From NCBI RefSeq assembly GCF_001426545.1, contig NZ_LMEZ01000010.1:186001-250000 (forward strand): a stretch of DNA of 64,000 nt, given 5' to 3'. The translations under genes and the position numbers were made by a program. The notes beneath the pieces were generated by a model, which had not been told where the DNA came from, ran no database searches, and saw nothing but the letters and a program-made list of their open reading frames with translations. This DNA comes from Mycobacterium sp. Root135 (GTDB lineage: Bacteria > Actinomycetota > Actinomycetes > Mycobacteriales > Mycobacteriaceae). This document shows, in pieces, positions 25,206 to 34,385 of the stretch; the stretch's first letter is position 1, and every line of letters starts with the position of its first letter.

Positions 25206-26447
25206 CTAGGCGCTCGCGCCCGTGTAGTCGACCTGCCAGTGCTTGATTCCGTTGAGCCATCCCGACCGTAGCCGCTCGGGCTCACCGACGGACTTGAGAT
25301 CCGGCATGTGGTCGGCGACGGCGTTGAAGATCAGGTTGATCGTCATCCGCGCCAGATTGGCGCCGATGCAGAAGTGCGCACCCGTACCGCCGAAGCCGAC
25401 GTGCGGGTTCGGGTCACGCAGCACGTTGAAGGTGTGCGGATCCTCGAAGACGTCTTCGTCGAAGTTGGCCGAGCGGTACGACATGACCAACCGCTGGCCC
25501 TTCTTGATCTGCACACCCGCGAGCTCGGTGTCCTCAAGCGCGGTCCGTTGAAACGCCGACACCGGGGTGGCCCATCGGATGATCTCGTCGGCGGCGGTGG
25601 ACGGGCGCTCCTTCTTGTAGAGCTCCCACTGGTCCGGGTTGTTGGCAAGGGCGATCATGCCGTGGGTGATCGAGTTGCGGGTCGTCTCGTTGCCCGCCAC
25701 CGCCAGCATGATCACGAAGAAGCCGAATTCGTCGTCGGAGAGCTTCTCGCCGTCGATGTCTGCCTGGACGAGCGTGGTGACGATGTCGTCGGTGGGGTTC
25801 TTGCCCCGCTCGTCGGCCATCGCCATGGCGTACATGATCAGCTCCATCGACGACTGTGCCGGGTCGACGTCGGCGTACTCCGGGTCTTCACCGGCGGTCA
25901 TCTCGTTGGACCAGCGAAACAGCTTGTCGCGGTCTTCCTGCGGCACGCCGAGCAATCCGGCAATCGCCTGCAGCGGGAGCTCGCAGGACACCTGTTCGAC
26001 GAAGTCGCCACCGCCCTCGGCCGCGGCGGCCTTGACGATGTTCTGAGCCCGCTGGGCGAGCTCCTCCTCCAACCGGCCGATCGCGCGAGGGGTGAAGCCG
26101 CGGGAGATGATCTTGCGCAGCCGGGTGTGCTGCGGCGCATCCATGTTGAGCAGCACCGCGCGCTGCATGTCGATCGCCTCGCGCGTCATGTCCTTCGGCC
26201 ACACCGGAATGGCGCCGTCGGGCGAGCTGCCGAAGACGTCGCTGCGACGCGACACCTCCTTCACGTCGGCGTGCTTGGCCACTAGCCAGTAGCCCGAGTC
26301 GCCGAAGCCTCCGGTGCCGCCGGGTACGTCGACCCAGTGAACGGGGTCGGTCTTGCGTATCTCCGCGAGCTCCGCGACGGGAAGGCGCTCGAGATTCAGC
26401 GCCGAGTCCAGGAAGTCGAAGTCAGCGGGAAGATTGAGGGGTGCCAT
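25206..26447 (-). CDS. cyp125: Steroid C26/C27-monooxygenase CYP125
   Basis: 413 residues. The I-helix motif AVAGNETTRNS (249-259), the ExxR region and the heme-binding FGGTGAHFCIGANLAR with Cys360 are all intact. Cytochrome P450 125 starts side-chain breakdown by oxidising the terminal carbon of cholesterol or cholestenone to the acid. It is the first gene of a run that continues through chsE1-chsE2-chsH2-chsH1-ltp2. The KstR box at 26465-26478 lies 17 bp before its ATG. Matches Rv3545c. Confidence 0.97.
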   Translation of the reverse strand: MAPLNLPADFDFLDSALNLERLPVAELAEIRKTDPVHWVDVPGGTGGFGDSGYWLVAKHADVKEVSRRSDVFGSSPDGAIPVWPKDMTREAIDMQRAVLLNMDAPQHTRLRKIISRGFTPRAIGRLEEELAQRAQNIVKAAAAEGGGDFVEQVSCELPLQAIAGLLGVPQEDRDKLFRWSNEMTAGEDPEYADVDPAQSSMELIMYAMAMADERGKNPTDDIVTTLVQADIDGEKLSDDEFGFFVIMLAVAGNETTRNSITHGMIALANNPDQWELYKKERPSTAADEIIRWATPVSAFQRTALEDTELAGVQIKKGQRLVMSYRSANFDEDVFEDPHTFNVLRDPNPHVGFGGTGAHFCIGANLARMTINLIFNAVADHMPDLKSVGEPERLRSGWLNGIKHWQVDYTGASA

Positions 26448-26464
26448 GTGTGTGCGCTCCTAAT

Positions 26465-26478
26465 TGCAACGTGTTCTA
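26465..26478. promoter_or_regulatory. KstR operator upstream of cyp125
   Basis: TGCAACGTGTTCTA matches TnnAACnnGTTnnA. It ends 17 bp from the cyp125 start, in the 120-bp divergent region shared with fadA5. Confidence 0.9.
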
Positions 26479-26543
26479 GTGCCAGTAAAACATGGCTTCA
26501 CCGCAGATCAAAGGCGCGGGGGCATCACAGCTTGTCAGAGTAA

Positions 26544-26557
26544 TGAAACGTGTTCTA
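26544..26557. promoter_or_regulatory. KstR operator upstream of fadA5
   Basis: TGAAACGTGTTCTA matches TnnAACnnGTTnnA. It ends 10 bp before the fadA5 ATG. Together with the cyp125 box, 79 bp away centre to centre, each divergent promoter has its own operator. Confidence 0.9.
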
Positions 26558-26567
26558 GCCTGACGGA

Positions 26568-27731
26568 ATGGGTAACCCTGTCATCGTCGAAGCCACCCGC
26601 AGCCCCATCGGCAAGCGCAACGGCTGGCTGTCCGGACTGCACGCCACCGAGTTGCTTGGCCTCACGCAGAGAGCCCTCGTCGAGAAGGCGGGCATCGATC
26701 CCGGGCTGGTCGAACAGGTCATCGGCGGCTGTGTCACGCAGTTCGGCGAGCAGTCGAACAACATCACCCGCGTCGGCTGGCTGACGGCGGGTCTGCCCGA
26801 ACACGTCGGCGCCACCACGATCGACTGCCAGTGCGGCAGCGCCCAGCAGGCCAACCATCTGATCGCGGGCCTGATCTCCGTCGGCGCGATCGACGTCGGC
26901 ATCGCGTGTGGCATCGAGGCGATGAGCCGAGTCGGCCTCGGCGCCAACGCCGGACCGGACCGTTCGATCATCCGGGCGTCGTCATGGGACATCGACATGC
27001 CCGACCAGTTCACCGCTGCAGAGCGGATCGCCAAGCGTCGCGGCATCACCCGCGAGGACGTCGACGCCTTCGGCTTCGCCTCGCAGCAGAAGGCCAAGGT
27101 CGCGTGGGCCGAAGGCCGCTTCGACCGCGAGATCAGCCCGATCGTCGCGCCGGTGCTCGACGAGAACAAGCGCCCCACCGACGAACGGGCGCCGGTCACG
27201 CGCGACCAAGGCCTGCGCGACACCACCCTCGAGGGACTGGCTCAGCTCAAGCCGGTCATGGAGGGCGGCATTCACACCGCCGGCACGTCGTCGCAGATCT
27301 CCGACGGTGCGGCCGCCGTGCTGTGGATGGATGAAGACAAAGCGAAGGCCTTGGGCCTCAAGCCCCGCGCCCGCATCGTCAGCCAGGCGAACGTCGGCGC
27401 CGAGACGTACTACCACCTCGACGGCCCCGTTCAGTCCACCGCAAAGGTGCTGGAGAAGGCCGGCATGAAGATGGGCGACGTCGACGTCGTCGAAATCAAC
27501 GAGGCCTTCGCGTCGGTCGTGTTGTCGTGGGCGCGCGTGCACAACCCCGACATGGACAAGGTCAACGTCAACGGTGGCGCCATCGCCCTGGGGCATCCGG
27601 TCGGCAGCACGGGCGCCCGGCTCATCACCACGGCGCTGCACGAGCTGGAGCGCACCGACAAGAGCACCGCGTTGATCACGATGTGCGCCGGCGGCGCGCT
27701 GTCCACCGGCACCATCATCGAGCGGATCTAG
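26568..27731 (+). CDS. fadA5: Steroid 3-ketoacyl-CoA thiolase FadA5
   Basis: 387 residues. Nucleophile Cys89 (DCQCGSAQQA), NEAFA, His343 (AIALGHPVGSTG) and Cys373 (MCAGGALSTG) are all in place. It releases acetyl-CoA or propionyl-CoA from the sterol side chain. KstR box 10 bp upstream; no clear Shine-Dalgarno sequence, so a short leader or leaderless start is likely. The next small gene starts at the last base of its stop. Matches Rv3546. Confidence 0.96.
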   Translation: MGNPVIVEATRSPIGKRNGWLSGLHATELLGLTQRALVEKAGIDPGLVEQVIGGCVTQFGEQSNNITRVGWLTAGLPEHVGATTIDCQCGSAQQANHLIAGLISVGAIDVGIACGIEAMSRVGLGANAGPDRSIIRASSWDIDMPDQFTAAERIAKRRGITREDVDAFGFASQQKAKVAWAEGRFDREISPIVAPVLDENKRPTDERAPVTRDQGLRDTTLEGLAQLKPVMEGGIHTAGTSSQISDGAAAVLWMDEDKAKALGLKPRARIVSQANVGAETYYHLDGPVQSTAKVLEKAGMKMGDVDVVEINEAFASVVLSWARVHNPDMDKVNVNGGAIALGHPVGSTGARLITTALHELERTDKSTALITMCAGGALSTGTIIERI

Positions 27732-28099
27732 TGGAGCCTGACCCCGACCGCATGGCGGCCGCTCAGGCCTACATCAGCGCGCTCGCCCACCACCGGGCCG
27801 ACGACGTCCCATTCGCACCGGACTGCACCCGGGTCGAGGTAGGTCTCAAGACGGGATTCTCGGGAGAACACCTGCGGCGCAGCCTCAACCGCGGCCCGCA
27901 GTACCGGATCATCGAAGAGACCACCACGCCGGAGTTCACCGTCGTCGGCGAGGCGCTGCGGGCGAAGTTCGACGTCATCACCAAACCGTCGCTTGCCGGC
28001 CGACGGGTGTGCGCCCACGTCGACGAGACCTTCCTCTTCACCACCGACGGCAAGATCCAACACATCAGGGCCAACATCCGACCCTTCATCAAGCGATAG
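27731..28099 (+). CDS. Small NTF2-like/DUF8021-type protein
   Basis: 122 residues from a GTG that shares its first base with the fadA5 TAG stop. The sequence (MAAAQAYISALAHHRADDVP, then EEVGL-type strands and KIQHIRANIRPFI) has the order of a SnoaL/NTF2-like fold: a helix, then beta strands. The position between fadA5 and the Ddn-like genes makes it part of the KstR-controlled transcript. I do not recall a counterpart at this place in M. tuberculosis. A ligand-binding or isomerase-type role is possible, but nothing in the sequence fixes it. Confidence 0.7.
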   Translation: MEPDPDRMAAAQAYISALAHHRADDVPFAPDCTRVEVGLKTGFSGEHLRRSLNRGPQYRIIEETTTPEFTVVGEALRAKFDVITKPSLAGRRVCAHVDETFLFTTDGKIQHIRANIRPFIKR

Positions 28100-28109
28100 C
28101 GTGCCACCC

Positions 28110-28598
28110 GTGACAAACCCGAAGTCAGACCCGTCCCGCCCCTTGAACGCCAAGCAGATCGAAGGCCTGAACTCGGCCAAGGTCGGCACCGCCATCAAGT
28201 GGATGTCCAAGGCGCAGACCTTCGTCTTCAAGAAGACCAAGGGCAAGATCGGCAACAAGTTCCTCAAGGGCACCGAGGTCGGGATCCTGACGACGATCGG
28301 CCGCAAGTCGGGCGAACCCCGCGACAGCCCCCTGCTCTTCCTGCAGGAGGGCGAGCGAATCGTGCTGGTCGCCTCGCAGGGCGGCCGGGCGACCAACCCG
28401 ATGTGGTACCTGAACCTGGTGGCCAACCCGAAGGTCACGTTCCAGACCAAGAGCGGGGTCCACGCGCTCACCGCGCGGGACGCTACCGAGGAGGAACGCG
28501 AGGAGTACTGGCCGAAGCTCGACGCCATGTATCCGGACTTCGTCAACTACCGGTCCTATACCGACCGCAAGATCCCGATCGTCATCTGCGACCCGTAG
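28110..28598 (+). CDS. Ddn-family deazaflavin (F420)-dependent reductase, copy 1
   Basis: 162 residues from the GTG at 28110; a GTG three codons upstream is an alternative. The Ddn-type split beta-barrel shows TTIGRKSGEPRDSPLLFL, NPMWYLNLVANPKVTFQ and ALTARDATEEEREEYWPKL, and ends DRKIPIVICDP. Rv3547 (Ddn), at the same place in M. tuberculosis, is the F420H2-dependent quinone/nitro reductase that activates pretomanid. This copy has a longer N-terminus (about residues 1-45) than copy 2. Native substrate unknown. Confidence 0.88.
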   Translation: MTNPKSDPSRPLNAKQIEGLNSAKVGTAIKWMSKAQTFVFKKTKGKIGNKFLKGTEVGILTTIGRKSGEPRDSPLLFLQEGERIVLVASQGGRATNPMWYLNLVANPKVTFQTKSGVHALTARDATEEEREEYWPKLDAMYPDFVNYRSYTDRKIPIVICDP

Positions 28599-28637
28599 GC
28601 AGGTTTGCGGCGGGTCGGTCCCGGCTAAGTACAGCCC

Positions 28638-29102
28638 GTGTTCGACGTCGCCGAGAAGATCCGCAATTCAGGCGCACTCGCGCTCGCGCTGAAGTACTTT
28701 TCGCGCACTCACGTCGCGGTGTACCAGCGCACCAACGGCAAGCTGGGCGCACAGTTGCTGTGGTTTCCTGCCGCGCTGCTCACCACCACCGGTCGCAAGT
28801 CGGGTGAATCGCGGACCACGGCCACGCTGTGCCTGCGCGACGGCGAGAGGGTCGTCCTCCCGGCGTCGTTCGGCGGCCGCGACGGCAATCCCGCGTGGTA
28901 CCTCAACCTGAAGGCCAATCCCGCTGTGCAGGTACAAGTTCGCGATCAGCACCTGTCGATGACGGCGCGGGACGCTACCGACGAGGAGCGGCGGCGCTAC
29001 TGGCCGGTGCTGGTCAAGATGTACCCGCCGTACAAGGGCTACCGCGACGCCACCGACCGGGTGATCCCGCTGGTGGTGTGCGAACCCGATCAGGCCCCGT
29101 AG
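28638..29102 (+). CDS. Ddn-family deazaflavin (F420)-dependent reductase, copy 2
   Basis: 154 residues from a GTG. Family motifs TTTGRKSGESRTTATLCL, NPAWYLNLKANPAVQVQ, MTARDATDEERRRYWPVL and DRVIPLVVCEP are present, closer to M. tuberculosis Ddn at the C-terminus than copy 1. It lies 39 bp after copy 1 and its end overlaps the convergent SDR gene by 13 bp. The two copies look like an old tandem duplication. Activity with F420H2 is inferred from family. Confidence 0.88.
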   Translation: MFDVAEKIRNSGALALALKYFSRTHVAVYQRTNGKLGAQLLWFPAALLTTTGRKSGESRTTATLCLRDGERVVLPASFGGRDGNPAWYLNLKANPAVQVQVRDQHLSMTARDATDEERRRYWPVLVKMYPPYKGYRDATDRVIPLVVCEPDQAP

Positions 29103-30007
29103 ACCGGCACCGACGGCCGCGCCTTCGCGAGCAGGTCGGTGACGACAGGGGCCAGCTCGGCGGGATCCCACCGGGCACCCTTGTCGACCTGCGGTCCGTG
29201 CGCCCAGCCCTCCGCGACGCGGATGTTGCCGCCCTCGACTTCGAAGACCTGGCCGGTGACGTCGCGGGATTCCTTGCTGCCCAACCACACCACCAGCGGT
29301 GAGACGTTCTCCGGCGCCATCGCGTCGAAGGCCGCGTCCTGGGTGGACATCATCTCGGCGAACACGGTCTCCGTCATCCGGGTGCGCGCCGACGGAGCGA
29401 TGGCGTTGACGGTGACGCCGTAGCGCCCCATTTCGGCCGACGCCACCAACGTCAGCGCCGCGATGCCAGCCTTGGCCGCACTGTAATTGGCTTGTCCCAC
29501 ACTGCCTTGCAGGCCAGCACCCGAACTGGTGTTGATGATCCGGGCGTCCAGCGTGCCGGGGCCGGCCTCGCCGCTCTTCACCTTGGCGCGCCAGTACGCC
29601 GCGGCGTGCTTCATCGTCGCGAAGTGCCCCTTGAGGTGCACGGCGGTGACGGCGTCGAACTCCTCTTCGCTGGTGTTGGCGAACATCCGATCGCGGACGA
29701 TCCCGGCGTTGTTGACCAACACGTCGAGCCCGCCGAAGGCGTCGACCGCGGTCTGGATGAGACCTTCGGCCTGCGACCAATCGGCGACGTTGGCTCCGCT
29801 GGTGACGGCTTCGCCTCCGGCAGCGGTGATTTCGTCGACCACGGCCTGGGCAGCGCTGCCACCGCCCGCGGGGGAACCGTCGAGCCCGACCCCGATGTCG
29901 TTGACCACGACGCGCGCGCCTTCGGCGGCGAACGCCAGCGCGTGCGCGCGTCCGATTCCGCCGCCAGATCCCGTGACGATGACCACCCGGCCGTCAAGCA
30001 AGCCCAT
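29090..30007 (-). CDS. Short-chain dehydrogenase (Rv3548c-like)
   Basis: 305 residues, longer than a minimal SDR. The NAD-binding motif is TGSGGGIGRAHALAFAAEGA, then VNDIG, NNAGIVRD at about 95-102, the catalytic YSAAKAG at about 170-175 and a C-terminal extension (WAHGPQVDKGARWDPAELAP). This subtype resembles the dehydrogenase part of peroxisomal multifunctional enzyme 2. A 3- or 17-hydroxyacyl-CoA/steroid oxidation is plausible. It follows the Rv3549c-like SDR by 17 bp, under the KstR2 box at 30811. Confidence 0.88.
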   Translation of the reverse strand: MGLLDGRVVIVTGSGGGIGRAHALAFAAEGARVVVNDIGVGLDGSPAGGGSAAQAVVDEITAAGGEAVTSGANVADWSQAEGLIQTAVDAFGGLDVLVNNAGIVRDRMFANTSEEEFDAVTAVHLKGHFATMKHAAAYWRAKVKSGEAGPGTLDARIINTSSGAGLQGSVGQANYSAAKAGIAALTLVASAEMGRYGVTVNAIAPSARTRMTETVFAEMMSTQDAAFDAMAPENVSPLVVWLGSKESRDVTGQVFEVEGGNIRVAEGWAHGPQVDKGARWDPAELAPVVTDLLAKARPSVPVYGA

Positions 30008-30024
30008 GTACGTTGTCTCCTCGG

Positions 30025-30795
30025 TTATTTGATTGCAGTGGTGGTGGCGAGGTAGTGCGGTGGCTCTCCGCCGCCGTGCACCTCGAGTGATGCTCCGCTG
30101 ATGTAGGACGCGACGTCGCTGGACAGGAACGCGGCTGCCCAGCCGACGTCGGCCGGCTTGGCGAGCCGGCCCAACGGGACGTTGGCAGAGATGGCGGCGA
30201 CGGACTCCGCGTCACCGTAGAAGAGTTCGGACTGCTCGGTCTCCACCATGCCGACGACGAGCGAGTTCACCCGCACCTTGGGTGCCCATTCCACCGCCAG
30301 TGTGGCGGTGAGGCTTTCGACGCCGGCCTTGGCCGCGCCGTAGGCGGCCGTCCCCGGCGTGGGCCGACGGGCGCTCACGCTGGAGACGTTGACGATGCAG
30401 CCGCCGTTCTCCTGGTTCTGCATGTGCTCGTTGGCATGGTGCGAGACCGACAGCGGCCCTAGCAGATTCAGCTCGATGATCTTGGTACTGAACCTGGCCG
30501 ACGCGTCGGCGGCGAGCACGTATGGCGAGCCGCCCGCGTTGTTGACCACAACGTCGAGTCGGCCGTGGCGCTCAACGATCCCGTCGACGAGGGCCTTGAC
30601 CGAGTCGTCGTCGCGGACGTCGCATGCGACGAATTCGTACGGCAGACCGTCGACGGGACGGCGAGCGCACGTGACGACCGTCGCCCCTTGACCGGCGAAT
30701 ACGGCGCTGATGCCAGCACCGACGCCCCGCACGCCGCCGGTCACCAGAACCACGCGGCCGGCGAGTCGAAGATTGATTCCAGCCGTGTCGGTCAC
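30025..30795 (-). CDS. Short-chain dehydrogenase (Rv3549c-like), KstR2-controlled
   Basis: 256 residues. Rossmann motif VTGGVRGVGAGISAVFAGQG, NNAGGSPYV, Ser in VNVSSVSARR, catalytic YGAAKAG. First gene after the KstR2 box at 30811-30824 (15 bp from its ATG), followed by the second SDR. The KstR2 regulon handles breakdown of the C/D-ring propionate HIP, so an oxidoreduction of a HIP-derived CoA ester is likely; the exact step is not settled by sequence. Confidence 0.87.
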   Translation of the reverse strand: MTDTAGINLRLAGRVVLVTGGVRGVGAGISAVFAGQGATVVTCARRPVDGLPYEFVACDVRDDDSVKALVDGIVERHGRLDVVVNNAGGSPYVLAADASARFSTKIIELNLLGPLSVSHHANEHMQNQENGGCIVNVSSVSARRPTPGTAAYGAAKAGVESLTATLAVEWAPKVRVNSLVVGMVETEQSELFYGDAESVAAISANVPLGRLAKPADVGWAAAFLSSDVASYISGASLEVHGGGEPPHYLATTTAIK

Positions 30796-30810
30796 TGTGC
30801 TAGCGTACCA

Positions 30811-30824
30811 AGCAAGTGCTTGCT
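30811..30824. promoter_or_regulatory. KstR2 operator between Rv3549c-like SDR and echA20
   Basis: AGCAAGTGCTTGCT is an exact match to AnCAAGnnCTTGnT and a perfect palindrome. It sits 15 bp from the SDR start and 24 bp from echA20, so it can control both directions. Confidence 0.93.
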
Positions 30825-30848
30825 TAGGTAGCCGCCCCAGGAGTTGGT

Positions 30849-31606
30849 ATGACGATCACCACCAAGACCGTGGAACCGGGCATCGTCTCGGTCACCGTCG
30901 ACTATCCACCCGTGAACGCCATCCCCTCGCGAGGATGGTTCGAACTCGGCGACGCCATCACCGCCGCCGGGCGCGACATGGACACCCACGTGGTGATCCT
31001 CCGCGCCGAGGGCAGGGGCTTCAACGCGGGCGTCGACATCAAGGAAATGCAGAAGACCGACGGGTTCACCGCACTCATCGACGCCAACCGCGGATGCTTC
31101 CACGCCTTCCGCGCGGTGTACGAATGCGAAGTTCCCGTCGTCGCGGCCGTCAACGGATTCTGCGTGGGCGGCGGCATCGGACTGGTCGGAAACTCCGACG
31201 TAATCGTCGCATCCGACGACGCGAAGTTCGGCCTGCCGGAGGTGGAGCGCGGCGCGCTCGGCGCGGCCACCCATCTGTCGCGACTCGTCCCGCAGCACAT
31301 GATGCGCCGGCTGTTCTTCACCGCCGCCACGGTCGACGCCGCGACCCTGCACCAGTTCGGCTCCGTGCACGAGGTGGTGCCCCGCGCCGACCTCGACGAG
31401 TCCGCACTGCGGGTCGCCCGCGACATCGCCTCCAAGGACACCCGCGTGATTCGCGCGGCCAAGGAGGCCCTCAACCTGATCGACGTCCAGCCGCCCAACG
31501 CCAGATACCGCATGGAACAGGGCTTTACGTTCGAGCTCAACCTGTCAGGCGTCTCCGATGAGCACCGCGACGCATTTGCCGGTACCTCGAAGGGATCCGA
31601 AAAGGC

Positions 31607-31610
<4 letters not shown>
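30849..31610 (+). CDS. echA20: EchA20, steroid D-ring-opening crotonase-family hydrolase
   Basis: 253 residues, crotonase fold: oxyanion-hole segments EGRGFNAGVDIKEM (about 55-68) and NGFCVGGGIGLVGNSDVIVA (about 100-120). AGGAG precedes the ATG. The homologue Rv3550 hydrolytically opens the D ring of the HIP-derived intermediate HIEC-CoA. It is first in a tightly overlapping set echA20-ipdA-ipdB-ipdC (4-bp overlaps) driven from the KstR2 box 24 bp upstream. Confidence 0.95.
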
Positions 31611-32490
<880 letters not shown>

Positions 32491-32494
<4 letters not shown>

Positions 32495-33252
32495 CCGCCG
32501 AAACGACTGCCGCCACCCGCGCCGAGGTATGCGCCGTCGCATGCGCCGAATTGTTCCGTGACGCAGGTGAAATCATGGTCAGTCCGATGGCGAACATGGT
32601 GTCGGTCGGGGCGCGACTGGCTCGGCTGACGTTCTCCCCCGACATCCTGCTGACCGACGGCGAGGCCCGCATCCTGGCCGACACGCCCGCGCTGGGGGCC
32701 ACCGGCGCCATCGAGGGCTGGATGCCGTTCGGTCGCGTCTTCGAAACCCTCACCTGGGGTCGGCGCCACGTCGTGATGGGCGCCAACCAGATCGACCGCT
32801 ACGGCAATCAGAACCTGTCGGCGTTCGGTCCCATTCAGCAGCCCAAGCGCCAAATGTTCGGCGTGCGAGGCGCTCCCGGCAACACCGTCAACCACGCCAC
32901 CAGCTACTGGGTTGGCGCGCACTCGGCGCGGGTCTTCGGCAACTCGGTCGACATCGTCTCCGGCATCGGCTGGGACAAGGTCGACGCCGACAACCCCGCC
33001 TTCCGGTTCGCCAACGTGTACCGCGTCGTCAGCAATCTGGGCGTCTTCGACTTCAACGGACCCGACCGTCAAATGCGCGCCCTGTCCCTGCACCCAGGGG
33101 TGGAGGCCGATCAGGTCGCCGAGAACACGTCGTTCGAGGTGCACGGGCTGGCCGAGGCCGAGGTGTCCCGCGTGCCGTCGGACGAGGAACTGCGGCTGAT
33201 CCGCGAGGTGATCGACCCGAAATCACTGCGCGATCGCGAGATCCGGTCGTGA
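32491..33252 (+). CDS. ipdB: IpdB, beta subunit of ring-opening COCHEA-CoA hydrolase
   Basis: 253 residues, partner of IpdA (SPMANMVSVGARLARLTFSP; RRHVVMGANQIDRYGNQNLS). Class I CoA-transferase beta-subunit fold. Its start overlaps the ipdA stop by 4 bp, and ipdC begins inside its own stop (GTGA), as expected for subunits of one complex. Matches Rv3552. Confidence 0.95.
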
Positions 33253-34313
33253 GCCATCTCAAGACCCCGCTCACCGACCTGATCGGGATCGAACATCCCG
33301 TCGTGCAGACCGGCATGGGCTGGGTCGCCGGTGCACGGCTGGTCGCGGCGACGTCGAACGCCGGCGGGCTCGGCATCCTGGCGTCGGCGACGATGACACT
33401 CGAGGAACTGGCGACCGCCGTGACGAAGGTCAAGGCCGCCACCGACAAACCATTCGGCATCAACATGCGTGCCGACGCGGGCGACGCCGGAGATCGCGTC
33501 GACCTCCTGATCCGCGAAGGAGTCAAAGTCGCCTCCTTCGCCTTAGCACCAAAGCCCGACCTGATCGCGAAGCTGAAAGAGGCTGGCGTGGTGGTGATCC
33601 CATCGGTCGGGGCGGCCAAGCACGCGAAGAAGGTCGCCGGCTGGGGTGCCGACGCGGTGATCGTGCAGGGCGGCGAGGGCGGTGGCCACACCGGTCCGGT
33701 CGCCACCACGCTGCTGCTGCCGTCGGTGCTCGACGCGGTGGACATCCCCGTCATCGCGGCGGGCGGGTTCTTCGACGGCCGAGGCCTGGCCGCCGCACTC
33801 TCCTACGGCGCCGCGGGCGTGGCAATGGGCACCCGCTTCCTGCTGACGTCGGACTCGACCGTGCCCGACGATGTCAAGCGCCGCTACCTCGACTCGGCCT
33901 TCGACGCGACCGTCGTGTCCAAGCGCGTCGACGGAATGCCACACCGGGTGCTGCGGACCGGGCTCGTCGAGAAGCTCGAAAGCGGTTCGCCGGTGCGTGG
34001 TTTCACCGCGGCGGTATTGAACGCCCAGAAGTTCAAGAACATGTCCGGCATGACGTGGCGCTCGATCGTCAAGGACGGCCTCGCCATGCGCCGCGGCAAG
34101 GAACTGACCTGGTCGCAGATCGTGATGGCGGCCAACACGCCGATGCTGCTGAAGGCCGGACTGGTCGAGGGAAACACCGACGCCGGTGTGCTGGCGTCGG
34201 GTCAGGTGGCGGGCATCCTCGACGACCTGCCGTCGTGCGCGGAGCTGGTGCCGGCGATCGTCGCCGACGCGGTCACGCATCTGCGGGCCGCTGCGGGACA
34301 CGTCGTCGACTGA
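33249..34313 (+). CDS. ipdC: IpdC, FMN-dependent oxidoreductase of HIP degradation
   Basis: 354 residues from a GTG overlapping the ipdB TGA. A nitronate-monooxygenase-like TIM barrel: GMGWVAGARLVAATSNAGGL, the FMN phosphate loop VIVQGGEGGGHTG and AAGGFFDGRGLAAALSYGA. The homologue Rv3553 is needed for HIP ring degradation as a flavin-dependent CoA-ester oxidoreductase. In M. tuberculosis a ferredoxin gene (fdxB) follows; here it does not, and a nuclease-like gene converges instead. Confidence 0.93.
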   Translation: MSHLKTPLTDLIGIEHPVVQTGMGWVAGARLVAATSNAGGLGILASATMTLEELATAVTKVKAATDKPFGINMRADAGDAGDRVDLLIREGVKVASFALAPKPDLIAKLKEAGVVVIPSVGAAKHAKKVAGWGADAVIVQGGEGGGHTGPVATTLLLPSVLDAVDIPVIAAGGFFDGRGLAAALSYGAAGVAMGTRFLLTSDSTVPDDVKRRYLDSAFDATVVSKRVDGMPHRVLRTGLVEKLESGSPVRGFTAAVLNAQKFKNMSGMTWRSIVKDGLAMRRGKELTWSQIVMAANTPMLLKAGLVEGNTDAGVLASGQVAGILDDLPSCAELVPAIVADAVTHLRAAAGHVVD

Positions 34314-34320
34314 CGCGGTT

Positions 34321-34385
34321 GCCCGTTCGTGAACCTCACGACGCAACACGCCGTTGACGCGTCGTGAAATTCACACTGAACGGGC
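34321..34385. repeat. Long interrupted inverted repeat at ipdC 3' end
   Basis: Three nested arms pair in register: GCCCGTTC (34321-34328) with GAACGGGC (34378-34385), GTGAA (34329-34333) with TTCAC (34370-34374), and CACGACGC (34337-34344) with GCGTCGTG (34359-34366). This makes 21 base pairs with two symmetric 3-base bulges and a 14-base loop. It starts 8 bp after the ipdC stop and covers the last codons of the convergent gene, so it could end transcription in both directions. There is no T-tract. Confidence 0.7.

Noticed and set aside
29090..30007. Calling this SDR hsd4B
   Set aside because: That name belongs to the Rv3538 hydratase type; this gene matches the Rv3548c position instead.
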